Assembly: GCF_900187225.1 (NCBI RefSeq)
Contig: NZ_LT906436.1
Location: 620,001 to 684,000 of the forward strand
Source of the DNA: Listeria monocytogenes
GTDB taxonomy: Bacteria; Bacillota; Bacilli; Lactobacillales; Listeriaceae
Length of the DNA: 64,000 bases
Reading direction: 5' to 3'
Position 1 is the first letter of the stretch; every line of letters starts with the position of its first letter. The position numbers and the translations under genes were made by a program. The notes beneath the pieces are model-generated. The model was not told where the DNA came from and did no database searches. It was given only the letters and a program-made list of their open reading frames with translations. This document shows positions 34,717-41,877 of this stretch, piece after piece.

Positions 34717-35025
34717 ATGAAAATAGTAGCAGTAACTTCATGTCCAAGCGGTGTGGCACATACGTATATGTCAGCAGAATCACTCGAACTCTCCGCAAAA
34801 AAAATGGGCGTCACTATTAAAGTAGAAACACAAGGCTCCTCTGGTATCGAAAATAAATTAACTGCAAAAGAAATTGAGGAAGCAGATTGTGTCATTATTA
34901 CAAATGATGTCGAAATAAGGGAAAGCCAACGATTCAAAGGGAAAAAAGTGGTCAAAATGAGCGTTTCAGAAATCATAAAAAAATCGGACGCGCTAATTAA
35001 AAAGTTACAAACCATGTTCGAATGA
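34717..35025 (+). CDS. PTS EIIB component, fructose family
   Basis: A 102-residue EIIB(Fru) domain: MKIVAVTSCPSGVAHTYMSA, where Cys9 in TSCPSGVAHT is the phosphorylated residue, followed by VKVETQGSSG-like IKVETQGSSGIENKL. It carries phosphate from EIIA to the sugar. AAAGGATG supports ATG 34717 (an ATG at 34708 overlaps the site). It lies between IIC and the GatZ/KbaZ-type gene in one operon. Confidence 0.92.
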   Translation: MKIVAVTSCPSGVAHTYMSAESLELSAKKMGVTIKVETQGSSGIENKLTAKEIEEADCVIITNDVEIRESQRFKGKKVVKMSVSEIIKKSDALIKKLQTMFE

Positions 35026-35051
35026 AATCAGATTTTAGGAGGAAAAATTAA

Positions 35052-36320
35052 TTGAAATTACCAATAAAAAAAGCAGTAGAAGCACTTTTGAAATTACAAA
35101 CAACAGGGGATAGCGCTACACTTATCGGCGTTGGACCAATGTCTCGCAATCTTTTACAAGCAAGTTTCGAATTAGCGAAGGAAGATGATTATCCGCTTAT
35201 GTTTATCGCTAGTCGTAATCAAGTAGATGCAGACGAACTTGGTGGCGGATATGTTAATGGCTGGAACCAATTTAGTTTCATTGATGCAATTAAAGAAGTT
35301 GCTAAAGAAGTGGATTTTGATGGGCTATATTATGTTTGTCGCGATCACGGGGGACCTTGGCAACGGGATCAAGAGAGAAATGATCACTTACCAACAGAAA
35401 AGGCGATGGAGTTAGGAAAAAAATCTTATATAGCGGATATTGAAGCTGGCTTTGACTTATTAATGATTGACCCAACCAAAGACCCTTTTGAAGTAGGAAA
35501 AGTTATTCCACTGGAAACTGTACTGGAAAGAACGGTTGATTTAATTGCATTTTGTGAGGAGGAACGAAAAAAACGTGGGCTGCCAGAAGTCGGTTATGAA
35601 GTTGGAACGGAAGAAACAAACGGCGGGCTAACTTCAACAGAAACGTATGAAAAGTTCATTACGCAATTAAAAGTGGAATTAGAAAAACGCGATTTACCAT
35701 TACCGACTTTCATCGTTGGGCAAACAGGGACATTAACTCGTAAAACCGAGCAAGTAGGTCACTTTAATTTCAAAAACGCCTATGATTTAGCGCAAATGGC
35801 AAAAAAATATGGTGTCGGTTTGAAAGAGCATAATGGCGATTATCTTGATGATGTAACGCTTTTAGAACATATTCCATCAGAAATAACAGCAACCAATGTA
35901 GCACCACAATACGGAACAGAAGAGACTCGCGCGTACTTGAAACTAGTTGAGTTAGAGCAAAAATTAGTAGAGAATGGTTTAATCAAAACTCCTTCTAACG
36001 CACGGGAAGTTTTACTCATTCAATCGATTAAAAGTGAACGCTGGCGCAAATGGATGTTAGATGGTCAAAAAGATATCACTATCAATGAAATCATGCAAGA
36101 TGATGATTTATCACTTGAAATCCTAGATATAGCAGGTCATTACACATTCAATGATGCAATGGTTAAGAAAGAAATCAACACATTATATGCCAATTTAGCT
36201 GCGAATAATATTGATGGAAAACGCTTTGTTATTGATCACATCAAACGCCCTATCCGCAATTACTCCGAATGTTACAATTTAAAAGGAGCCACAACTCGAA
36301 TTAAACAATTAGCTAAATAA
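35052..36320 (+). CDS. GatZ/KbaZ-family protein (tagatose-bisphosphate aldolase non-catalytic subunit or tagatose-6-phosphate epimerase)
   Basis: A 422-residue protein of the GatZ/KbaZ superfamily. Marks: LIGVGPMSRNLLQASFELAK, FIASRNQVD, YVCRDHGGPWQRDQERND and the C-terminal HYTFNDAMVKKEINTLYANL. In enterobacteria this is the non-catalytic partner of the class II aldolases GatY/KbaY, but none of those is in this window. Some homologues act alone as D-tagatose 6-phosphate 4-epimerases. Start is TTG 35052 with TAGGAGG 8 bases upstream. It terminates the PTS operon, so its substrate is probably the phosphosugar imported by these EII proteins. Confidence 0.85.
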   Translation: MKLPIKKAVEALLKLQTTGDSATLIGVGPMSRNLLQASFELAKEDDYPLMFIASRNQVDADELGGGYVNGWNQFSFIDAIKEVAKEVDFDGLYYVCRDHGGPWQRDQERNDHLPTEKAMELGKKSYIADIEAGFDLLMIDPTKDPFEVGKVIPLETVLERTVDLIAFCEEERKKRGLPEVGYEVGTEETNGGLTSTETYEKFITQLKVELEKRDLPLPTFIVGQTGTLTRKTEQVGHFNFKNAYDLAQMAKKYGVGLKEHNGDYLDDVTLLEHIPSEITATNVAPQYGTEETRAYLKLVELEQKLVENGLIKTPSNAREVLLIQSIKSERWRKWMLDGQKDITINEIMQDDDLSLEILDIAGHYTFNDAMVKKEINTLYANLAANNIDGKRFVIDHIKRPIRNYSECYNLKGATTRIKQLAK

Positions 36321-36324
36321 TATA

Positions 36325-36353
36325 GAGAGTCTAAGCGTTTTGCTTAGACTCTT
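36325..36353 (+). terminator. Terminator of the PTS operon
   Basis: GAGTCTAAGC (36327-36336) pairs with GCTTAGACTC (36342-36351), followed by a T-rich stretch. Confidence 0.85.
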
Positions 36354-36409
36354 CCTACTTTTTCGATTTAATGGTAGAGTAAAAGGAGTGAATTTTGCAG
36401 GAGGAAATG

Positions 36410-37114
36410 ATGATTAATTTAATTTTTGATATTGATGATACAGTTTATGACCAACTAAAACCATTTGAAAACGCATTTAAAACTGTTTTTGGAAAAGCAG
36501 ACCACCTGAAAATCGAAAATTTATATATTAAAAGTCGATTTTATAGTGATGAAGTTTATCACCGCGTTGTCCGAGGAGAAATGCCGAAAGCAGAAATGCA
36601 CGTTTATCGGATTACGCAGGCACTAAGCGATTTTGATTACCAAATTACGAAAAAAGAAGCAGAAACATTTCAACACGCCTACGAACAAAACCAACGTAAA
36701 ATTGAACTTTCACCGGGGATTAAAGAAATTCTCGCATGGGCTAAAAAGAACGAAATGACGATGGGGATTATTACAAACGGACCAAAAGAACATCAACAAC
36801 ATAAAATAAATGATTTACAAATCAATGATTGGATTCCAGCCGAGCACACTTTTATTTCTGGTAAAGTCGGTATCGAAAAACCAGACAAGAAAATATTTAA
36901 GCTAGTAGAAGAACAAATAGGTATTAACAGCGCGGAAACATATTATATTGGTGATTCTTTTGAAAATGATGTAATTGGTTCAAAAAGCGCGGGATGGAAA
37001 TCTATTTGGTTGAATAGACGAGGACATTTGAGACCAACAGAGGCAGCATTTCAGCCAGATTATTGTGTTGAAAATGAGCAACAATTATTCGCAATTTTAC
37101 AGGAGATATTTTAA
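36410..37114 (+). CDS. HAD-superfamily hydrolase (pyrimidine nucleotidase YjjG-like)
   Basis: A 234-residue HAD phosphatase: motif I FDIDDTVYD with nucleophile Asp, motif II IITNGP, a cap domain of about 80 residues, motif III KVGIEKPDKKIF, and motif IV YYIGDSFENDVIGSKSAGWK. The cap and the KxxIEKPD pattern resemble YjjG/YfnB-type phosphatases. CAGGAGG supports ATG 36410; a TTG at 36395 would precede the ribosome site. It may act on a phosphosugar or nucleotide, but it is separated from the PTS operon by a terminator. Confidence 0.85.
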   Translation: MINLIFDIDDTVYDQLKPFENAFKTVFGKADHLKIENLYIKSRFYSDEVYHRVVRGEMPKAEMHVYRITQALSDFDYQITKKEAETFQHAYEQNQRKIELSPGIKEILAWAKKNEMTMGIITNGPKEHQQHKINDLQINDWIPAEHTFISGKVGIEKPDKKIFKLVEEQIGINSAETYYIGDSFENDVIGSKSAGWKSIWLNRRGHLRPTEAAFQPDYCVENEQQLFAILQEIF

Positions 37115-37147
37115 GACCTTTTTCCATTTTGGGAAAAGGTTTTTTAG
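37113..37147 (+). terminator. Terminator of the HAD gene
   Basis: ACCTTTTTCC pairs with GGGAAAAGGT, followed by T residues. Confidence 0.85.
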
Positions 37148-37154
37148 TTATGAA

Positions 37155-37185
37155 TTGACACTTTTGACTATAAGAGATATTATAG
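37155..37185 (+). promoter_or_regulatory. Sigma-A promoter with overlapping palindrome for the Rrf2 operon
   Basis: TTGACA (37155-37160) and TATTAT (37178-37183) are 17 bp apart. CTATAAgagataTTATAG (37168-37185) is a perfect 6-bp-arm palindrome overlapping the -10. It is a likely autoregulatory site for the Rrf2 protein encoded next. Confidence 0.6.
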
Positions 37186-37218
37186 AGTGGTTAAGTCTTT
37201 AATTAAGAAGGTGAAAAT

Positions 37219-37635
37219 ATGAAATTTTCCAAAGCAACCAATTATGCGCTACATACGATGGTTTATTTAGCTAATTTGTCACCAGAAAAGTCTGTCGGTG
37301 TGAAAGAACTTGCGACCAAGCAAAATGTGTCGCCAACTTATCTATCTAAAGTTTTGACGATGCTAGTAAAAGCTAGTTTCATTGAGTCAGTAACGGGCGT
37401 CAATGGTGGGTATAAGTTAGCGGAACCAGCGAGTAGTATTAGTTTTCTTGATGTCATTCAAGCGATTGAAGGGAAGGGCGCCTTTTTCCATTGTGACCCT
37501 AAAAACCACAGCGAAAGCCAGCCGCACTGCTTGATTGGCGAAGTGATGAATAAGGCAGAGCAACAAATGGAAGATTATTTAAGCAAACAAACAGTAGGTA
37601 GTATTGTCGTAGAAATTGAAAAACATCAACATTAA
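37219..37635 (+). CDS. Rrf2-family transcriptional regulator
   Basis: A 138-residue Rrf2 protein: MKFSKATNYALHTMVYLANL, HTH in VGVKELATKQNVSPTYLSKV, wing GVNGGYKLAEPASSI, and a C-terminal loop with FHCDPKNHSESQPHCLIG. Two Cys residues are present in the region where NsrR/IscR carry three Fe-S ligands, so cluster binding is doubtful. GAAGGTG precedes the ATG. The methyltransferase gene begins 13 bp downstream and is surely in the same operon. The signal is unknown. Confidence 0.88.
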   Translation: MKFSKATNYALHTMVYLANLSPEKSVGVKELATKQNVSPTYLSKVLTMLVKASFIESVTGVNGGYKLAEPASSISFLDVIQAIEGKGAFFHCDPKNHSESQPHCLIGEVMNKAEQQMEDYLSKQTVGSIVVEIEKHQH

Positions 37636-37648
37636 AGGAGTGCTAAAA

Positions 37649-38242
37649 ATGAAACATCATCATAATCATCACGGGGAAGCTGGATTTAAACGGAAAGTAG
37701 ATTATTTAGATCGGCCAGAGCGGAGTGAAGTGCTGTCGCCAGAGGATTTTTTGCAGGCAATGCCAATCGGAAAAACAGCAAGTATTTTAGATTTAGGAGC
37801 GGGAACAGGATTTTTAACAATTCCAGCTGCAAAATTGGTTGATAATACAGTTTTTGCATTAGATTTAGATGCGAAAATGTTGGAATTAATTGAGTCGAAA
37901 GCGAAGGAAGCGGGTTTAGCTAATGTAGAAACGTTAGAAGCCAGCATGGATGATATTCCACTTGAGGCAAATTCCGTGGATGTTGTGCTCGCATCGCTCG
38001 TGTTACATGAAGCAGATTCGCTCGCGGATGTTCTGCGTGAAGTGAGTAGAGTTGTGAAAACTGGCGGCTACTTTGCTAGTTTGGAGTTTGATACGAAAGG
38101 GACTGATTTGAAAGGTCCGCCAATGGAAATTCAGATTTCTGCGGAGAAATTGAAGGAAGAACTTGCGGGATTTGGGTTTGAAGTGGTGAAAAATTGGCAG
38201 TTGGACGAGGGAATGTATGTGAGTATTGCGGTGAAGAAGTAA
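37649..38242 (+). CDS. Class I SAM-dependent methyltransferase
   Basis: A 197-residue methyltransferase. The N-terminus MKHHHNHHGEAGFKRK is His-rich. Motif I is ILDLGAGTGFLTIPAA, motif II LDLDAKMLEL, and ASLVLHEADSLADVL lies near motif IV. It belongs to the Methyltransf_11/25 group together with Rrf2-linked methyltransferases of Firmicutes. AAAGGAG supports ATG 37649 over a TTG at 37616. Linkage to Rrf2 suggests a stress or metal-related role (the His-rich head could bind metal), but no substrate can be assigned. Confidence 0.87.
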   Translation: MKHHHNHHGEAGFKRKVDYLDRPERSEVLSPEDFLQAMPIGKTASILDLGAGTGFLTIPAAKLVDNTVFALDLDAKMLELIESKAKEAGLANVETLEASMDDIPLEANSVDVVLASLVLHEADSLADVLREVSRVVKTGGYFASLEFDTKGTDLKGPPMEIQISAEKLKEELAGFGFEVVKNWQLDEGMYVSIAVKK

Positions 38243-38248
38243 CAGCAA

Positions 38249-38303
38249 AAAGGTTCACGTCTAAAAATAGCAATCAAAGCTATTTTTAAGCGTGAACCTT
38301 TTT
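38249..38303. terminator. Long bidirectional terminator between methyltransferase and tRNA-Ser
   Basis: AGGTTCACG (from 38251) through CTAAAAATAGC pairs with GCTATTTTTAAG and CGTGAACCT (to 38299). A-run and T-run flank the hairpin, serving both directions. Confidence 0.88.
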
Positions 38304-38310
38304 ATTTCTA

Positions 38311-38400
38311 CGGAGAAACGGGGATTCGAACCCCGGCGCGGCATACACCACCTAACAGATTTCGAGTCTGTCCCCTTCAGCCGGACTTGGGTATTTCTCC
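38311..38400 (-). tRNA. tRNA-Ser (anticodon CGA)
   Basis: The minus strand folds as a 90-nt class II tRNA. Acceptor stem GGAGAAA (5' at 38400) pairs with TTTCTCC, discriminator G at 38311. The anticodon stem ACAGA/TCTGT encloses loop CTCGAAA, giving anticodon CGA (reads UCG). A long variable arm and the T-arm GGTTCGAATCC follow. CCA is not encoded. Its 5' part (38374-38397) is duplicated exactly at 41171-41194, marking it as an integration site. Confidence 0.97.
38374..38397. repeat. Attachment-site-like direct repeat, tRNA copy
   Basis: A 24-bp segment inside the tRNA-Ser 5' part, starting CCTTCAGCCGG and ending GGGTATTTC, recurs identically and in the same orientation at 41171-41194. The two copies bracket 2.8 kb of AT-rich accessory DNA with an integrase remnant. 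Confidence 0.8.
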
Positions 38401-38466
38401 ATGTTGATATCCAATGTTTCGAGGATGTTTGAATTTATTTGACTATCAAATCAATTTCAACAGATT

Positions 38467-39126
38467 TTATTTTAGCATAAAATTAGGAAAAAGAGAAGCA
38501 GTGGAATCTTTCTTTTTCTGCGTGACATGGGTATAAATATTAAACATTATTTGTATATCGGTGTGCCCTAATCGTTCTTGTTTTTTAAGTGATGTATTTG
38601 CTTCAAACTGTAGAGAATCCGTGAGTGTGGCGGAAATCCGTGACAAGTTATTTTTTCAGAGTCACTACGATATTTAAAACAGTTATCTAACCATGCGTAT
38701 ATTGAACTAGGAAAATAATAATTTTCTTCATTATTGAATAAGATTTGAACTTCATCCGATCTCAAAATAGGATGATTCTCATGTTGATAGTTTTTCCATT
38801 TCTTAAAAGCATCGATTGTAGAATAATCTATACTAATATATCGCTTAACAGCTTTTGTTTAAGTTGTGTTTACTAAAATGTGAGCATATTTCACCGTGTG
38901 ACAAAGTTTTGTTGACATATAAGCATTTATTATTTAAATCTACATCCTTCCACGTGAATGCTAAGGCTTCGTATTTTCTTGAGTTAATGAAAGCTAAATG
39001 ATTGAAAAAGTATACTTGGAATGTTGGTATGGCAAAAACGATTGGTATTACACAGCAAACTACTTCTTGAAATGAACGAAAACTATTTAAGTGAAAATTA
39101 TTACATATAAAATTGATGAGAGTCAA
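38467..39126 (-). pseudogene. Decayed tyrosine recombinase (phage-type integrase)
   Basis: Fragments in different frames on the minus strand together rebuild an integrase C-terminal domain. In order: KYEALAFTWKDVDLNNK near 38930-38990, then TKAVKRYISID and DAFKKWKNYQ around 38770-38850, YAWLDNCFKY and TCHGF near 38620-38690, and finally RLGHTDIQIMFNIYTHVTQ at 38515-38580. The box II His and the catalytic Tyr (IYTH) can be seen, but the HGFRHTH-like segment is shifted (HGFPPHSR). A stop or frameshift separates the first two blocks. The N-terminal half is missing or unrecognisable. The gene ends near 38467, next to tRNA-Ser, the usual place for an integrase. It is surely inactive. Confidence 0.85.
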
Positions 39127-39484
39127 TAATCTTAAAATTTGATGAATAATTATACCGATTTATTCATTTGATAGTTATTGATTATGATAAATAATTAAAT
39201 AAACAAGGAATTTTTATAAGGTAAATAACGCATATTTTGAATAAATTTGAATTTTTTGTGACGACTAGAAACAGGGATGTATAAATTGTGAATAGTTACT
39301 CATTCTGAATATTATTTCGTGAACAAAAAACATAATGGTACACAAAATGTGTAAGAATGAATCTAAATAAGACGCATTTTTGACCGTTCACGACAAGAAT
39401 CGGACATTTCATTACATTTTTGGTTATACATAGCCTTTTCATGCTAATATTTTTTTGTTACTAAAATAAAAGGAGATGGACATA
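39127..39484. other. AT-rich spacer inside the element
   Basis: About 360 bp with no credible gene. It is very AT-rich and lies between the integrase remnant and the protease gene. A loose promoter-like pair, TTGGTT (39420-39425) and TAATAT (39445-39450), precedes the protease ribosome site. No known operator was recognised. Confidence 0.5.
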
Positions 39485-39739
39485 TTGAAAAAAATTGCAG
39501 CTATTTTTATTTTTAGTTTAGCAGTTTTGCTAATACCTTTAAGCGGCAAAGCAACTGTTGAAAAAAGTTTGGATTTAAGCGGAACAACATGTGTCACGAA
39601 TGAGGAGCAACTTGAAATACAAGATTTTGTTGACTCATCTAAAGAAGCTAGAGAGAAGTTTGTTGAGGAGTATAATGAGGCACATCCTGAGGATCAGGTG
39701 GAAAATACGGAGCCAATAATTAATCCTATAGAAAAATAG
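39485..39739 (+). CDS. Signal peptide and propeptide portion of a V8-like protease, ended by an in-frame amber codon
   Basis: AAGGAG at 39470-39475 is correctly spaced (9 bases) from TTG 39485; the ATG at 39476 overlaps the site and is not used. The 84 codons encode a signal peptide (MKKIAAIFIFSLAVLLIPLS, then GKA) and a charged propeptide-like segment ending NPIEK. A TAG at 39737-39739 stops translation. The same frame continues at once into the protease domain (39740 onward, APRLLKKVVGADNR), so this is the prepro part of a single ancestral gene. The peptide alone would be a secreted fragment with no known activity. Confidence 0.75.
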   Translation: MKKIAAIFIFSLAVLLIPLSGKATVEKSLDLSGTTCVTNEEQLEIQDFVDSSKEAREKFVEEYNEAHPEDQVENTEPIINPIEK

Positions 39740-39751
39740 GCACCTAGACTT

Positions 39752-40390
39752 TTGAAAAAAGTGGTTGGAGCAGACAATAGAGTAAAAGCAAATGTAAATA
39801 ATTCTCCATATAAACAAATAGGCTATATGGAAATGTCATTTAAGAAAGGCAATAAAATGGTTTGGTATGTTGGGACAGGAACAATTATCGGAAGCAATAA
39901 AGTCTTGACTGCAGGACACAATTTGTATGATAAGAGTACTAGATCGTGGGCAAATGGAGTTATTTTTCAGCCTAAAATGAATAATTGGGTATCCCCAACA
40001 TATGTTACTAGTTCTAAATTACATGTACCTGTAAATTGGTCGTCAAAAGGAGATAGCAATTATGACATAGGTGTAGTTACTTTATCTAAATCGGTTAGTA
40101 GTTATGGTTCTTTAAAATACAGAGTGCCAACGGCTAACACTACTTTATTTTCAACTATATCTGGATATCCAGGGCAGAGTCCTAAAGCTGGCTCACAATG
40201 GTATGGAAATGGTAATGCACTTATTACCAACCAAAAAATTTCTTACTCCATAGATACAACAGGGGGACAAAGTGGTTCTCCGATAATTAACGATGGATCA
40301 ATTATTGGTGTTCATACATTAGGGAGTTCAGCAAATTCAGGAGTTAGAATAACTCCTGCTTTAAAATCTTTTATTGATGGAGCAAAATAA
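39752..40390 (+). CDS. V8-like glutamyl endopeptidase, mature domain
   Basis: A 212-residue S1B-family serine protease domain starting near the maturation point VVGADNR. The triad is present: His56 in VLTAGHN, Asp105 in NYDIGVV, Ser174 in GGQSGSP. His188 in IIGVHTLG matches the residue that confers Glu specificity in V8/BL-GSE proteases. It lacks its own signal peptide: that is upstream of the TAG at 39737. TTG 39752 is only a nominal start with a poor site. Function therefore depends on readthrough or is lost. The stop overlaps the next start (TAATG). AT-rich, in the tRNA-flanked element. Confidence 0.8.
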   Translation: MKKVVGADNRVKANVNNSPYKQIGYMEMSFKKGNKMVWYVGTGTIIGSNKVLTAGHNLYDKSTRSWANGVIFQPKMNNWVSPTYVTSSKLHVPVNWSSKGDSNYDIGVVTLSKSVSSYGSLKYRVPTANTTLFSTISGYPGQSPKAGSQWYGNGNALITNQKISYSIDTTGGQSGSPIINDGSIIGVHTLGSSANSGVRITPALKSFIDGAK

Positions 40391-40749
40391 TGAAAAAAAT
40401 TATCAGCTTAATACTGTTATTATTAATTTTAACGGCTTGTTCAAATGATCCCCAAAAAGAGTCTAGTGTCGAAGCTAACGGGATAGTAGAAAGTGTCGAT
40501 GGTTACTCAATAGTAGTTAATAGCTTTAAAGAAAATTCAAAAAAAGTTACCGCGGATAAAGGTGAGAAAATTTATTTTGATATAGAAGATAAATATTATA
40601 ATGAGGAAGGCAAGAAAATAAAACTCTCCGAAATTAAAAGAAATGATAAAGTACTTATTGAGTTATCAGACGATTATAAAATACAAGAAACTTATCCAGG
40701 GAAAATAGACTCAATGGATGTAATAAAGATTATTAAATTGAATAGTTAA
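40390..40749 (+). CDS. Small lipoprotein with OB-like DUF3221-type domain
   Basis: A 119-residue lipoprotein. Signal MKKIISLILLLLILTAC with Cys17 as lipid site, then a mature part of about 100 residues with EANGIVESVDGYSIVVNS and KLSEIKRNDKVLIEL, a beta-barrel pattern like DUF3221/YobA proteins. The ATG overlaps the protease stop by one base, so the two genes are one transcription unit. A link with protease folding, inhibition or immunity is conceivable but unsupported by motifs. Confidence 0.75.
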   Translation: MKKIISLILLLLILTACSNDPQKESSVEANGIVESVDGYSIVVNSFKENSKKVTADKGEKIYFDIEDKYYNEEGKKIKLSEIKRNDKVLIELSDDYKIQETYPGKIDSMDVIKIIKLNS

Positions 40750-40832
40750 ATTTATATTAAGCAAATGATAATATAATAAAAAATAAGTGTGTTACATTAA
40801 CCTGTTTTGGTGAAGTAATATGCTTGTTTTTT

Positions 40833-40868
40833 AATTCCTTTTATTCTTGATTCAAGGAATTTTTGTTC
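40833..40868 (+). terminator. Terminator after the protease-lipoprotein pair
   Basis: AATTCCTT (40833-40840) pairs with AAGGAATT (40854-40861), followed by a T-rich tail. Confidence 0.6.
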
Positions 40869-41170
40869 GTTTTTTAGTGATAGGAGAAAAAATTTATGAT
40901 TTATTAGATGCTTTCAAAAGCAATTGGGCAATAGAAATACTTTGTTTAAAGAACGATTACCATATGTGATACAAGTATGTATTTCCTGTGCATTTGGATC
41001 ATGAAAGAAACATGGTTCAATTACAGCGATTTGACGAACGTATAATTGACTTTAATTATAGAAAAGTTTGTTTTCTGCGATGTTATGTTGTAAAATCCTA
41101 TAGCTTTAAATAGCCATTTCAAAGGCTTGTAAAAATTTATAGAAACCGACAAAAGAAAAACTTTTTACCT

Positions 41171-41194
41171 CCTTCAGCCGGACTTGGGTATTTC
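41171..41194. repeat. Attachment-site-like direct repeat, distal copy
   Basis: This is the identical 24-bp copy of the tRNA-Ser 5' part. The rest of a tRNA does not follow on either side, so it is not a second tRNA gene. It marks the probable right end of the inserted element. Confidence 0.8.
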
Positions 41195-41280
41195 CCCACT
41201 ATGACATAGAATGCTGACAAGAAGTATTGTATAATTGTAATAACGAAAATATCAGCGTTTTTATAAAAGGAGCGGTCTGG

Positions 41281-41814
41281 ATGGAAAGAAAATTGATTCA
41301 GGAAATTAATTTACTAGAAAATAAAAAGTTGGTTATGAATTTAAATATTGTGGCGATTGCTATTGTACTCATATTAACTGTTTTAGGAATTGTCTTTTCA
41401 GGTGGTTTTGCAATTACGAATGGTTTTATGGGGATTATTTGGATGTTTGGTGGTTATGCAGTAGCTATTGTTCTTCATGAAGCCGTACACGGGATTTTCT
41501 TTAAAGCATTTCGTCCAGAAGCAAAAGTGAAGTTTGGTTTTAAAAATGGGATGGCTTATGCGGGAAGCCCGGGAGCATTTTATACGAGAGCACAATTCTT
41601 TATTATATCGATTGCGCCATTTATTGTTCTTACGGGTTTATTTATTTTTCTACGCTTTCTCGGGGTGAATGAAGCGGTTCTATATTTGATTTTTGCGCTA
41701 CATACGTCTGGTTGTGTCGGGGATTTCTATTACTGTATTCTCTTGATTAATCAGCCGGCTGGAATCGTTGTGGAGGATACGGATAAAGGCATTAATTTTT
41801 ATTCAGAAGGTTAA
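41281..41814 (+). CDS. DUF3267 putative membrane zinc metalloprotease
   Basis: A 177-residue protein with about four helices. The motif HEAVHGIFFKAF is an HExxH zinc site inside the second hydrophobic region, which is the hallmark of DUF3267 (membrane peptidase-like). C-terminal helices follow (LHTSGCVGDFYYCILL), ending in an acidic tail. AAGGAG is 8 bases from ATG 41281; an upstream ATG at 41227 would include sequence without a site. It is the first core gene after the element. A natural substrate is not known. Confidence 0.85.
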   Translation: MERKLIQEINLLENKKLVMNLNIVAIAIVLILTVLGIVFSGGFAITNGFMGIIWMFGGYAVAIVLHEAVHGIFFKAFRPEAKVKFGFKNGMAYAGSPGAFYTRAQFFIISIAPFIVLTGLFIFLRFLGVNEAVLYLIFALHTSGCVGDFYYCILLINQPAGIVVEDTDKGINFYSEG

Positions 41815-41877
41815 GCTTGGTAACGATTACAACAAAGTGTTAGAATAAGGATATACTTTTAGAAAGAGGTGCTTGGT

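Larger units (their letters stand above)
40750..41280. other. Element right end and flank without a clear gene
   Basis: About 530 bp. It contains a terminator (40833-40868), a minus-strand open stretch around 40930-41050 that is not recognised (reads VRQIAVIEPCFFHDPNAQEI), and the right repeat copy at 41171-41194. From 41195 the sequence returns to the core flank. No start codon with ribosome site was found for the open stretch; it may be a gene remnant. Confidence 0.45.

Noticed and set aside
41171-41194. Second tRNA gene
   Set aside because: Only 24 bp match the tRNA 5' part; no anticodon arm, T-arm or 3' acceptor follows in either direction.
38317-41200. Prophage
   Set aside because: Only an integrase remnant is present; no structural, lysis or replication genes.
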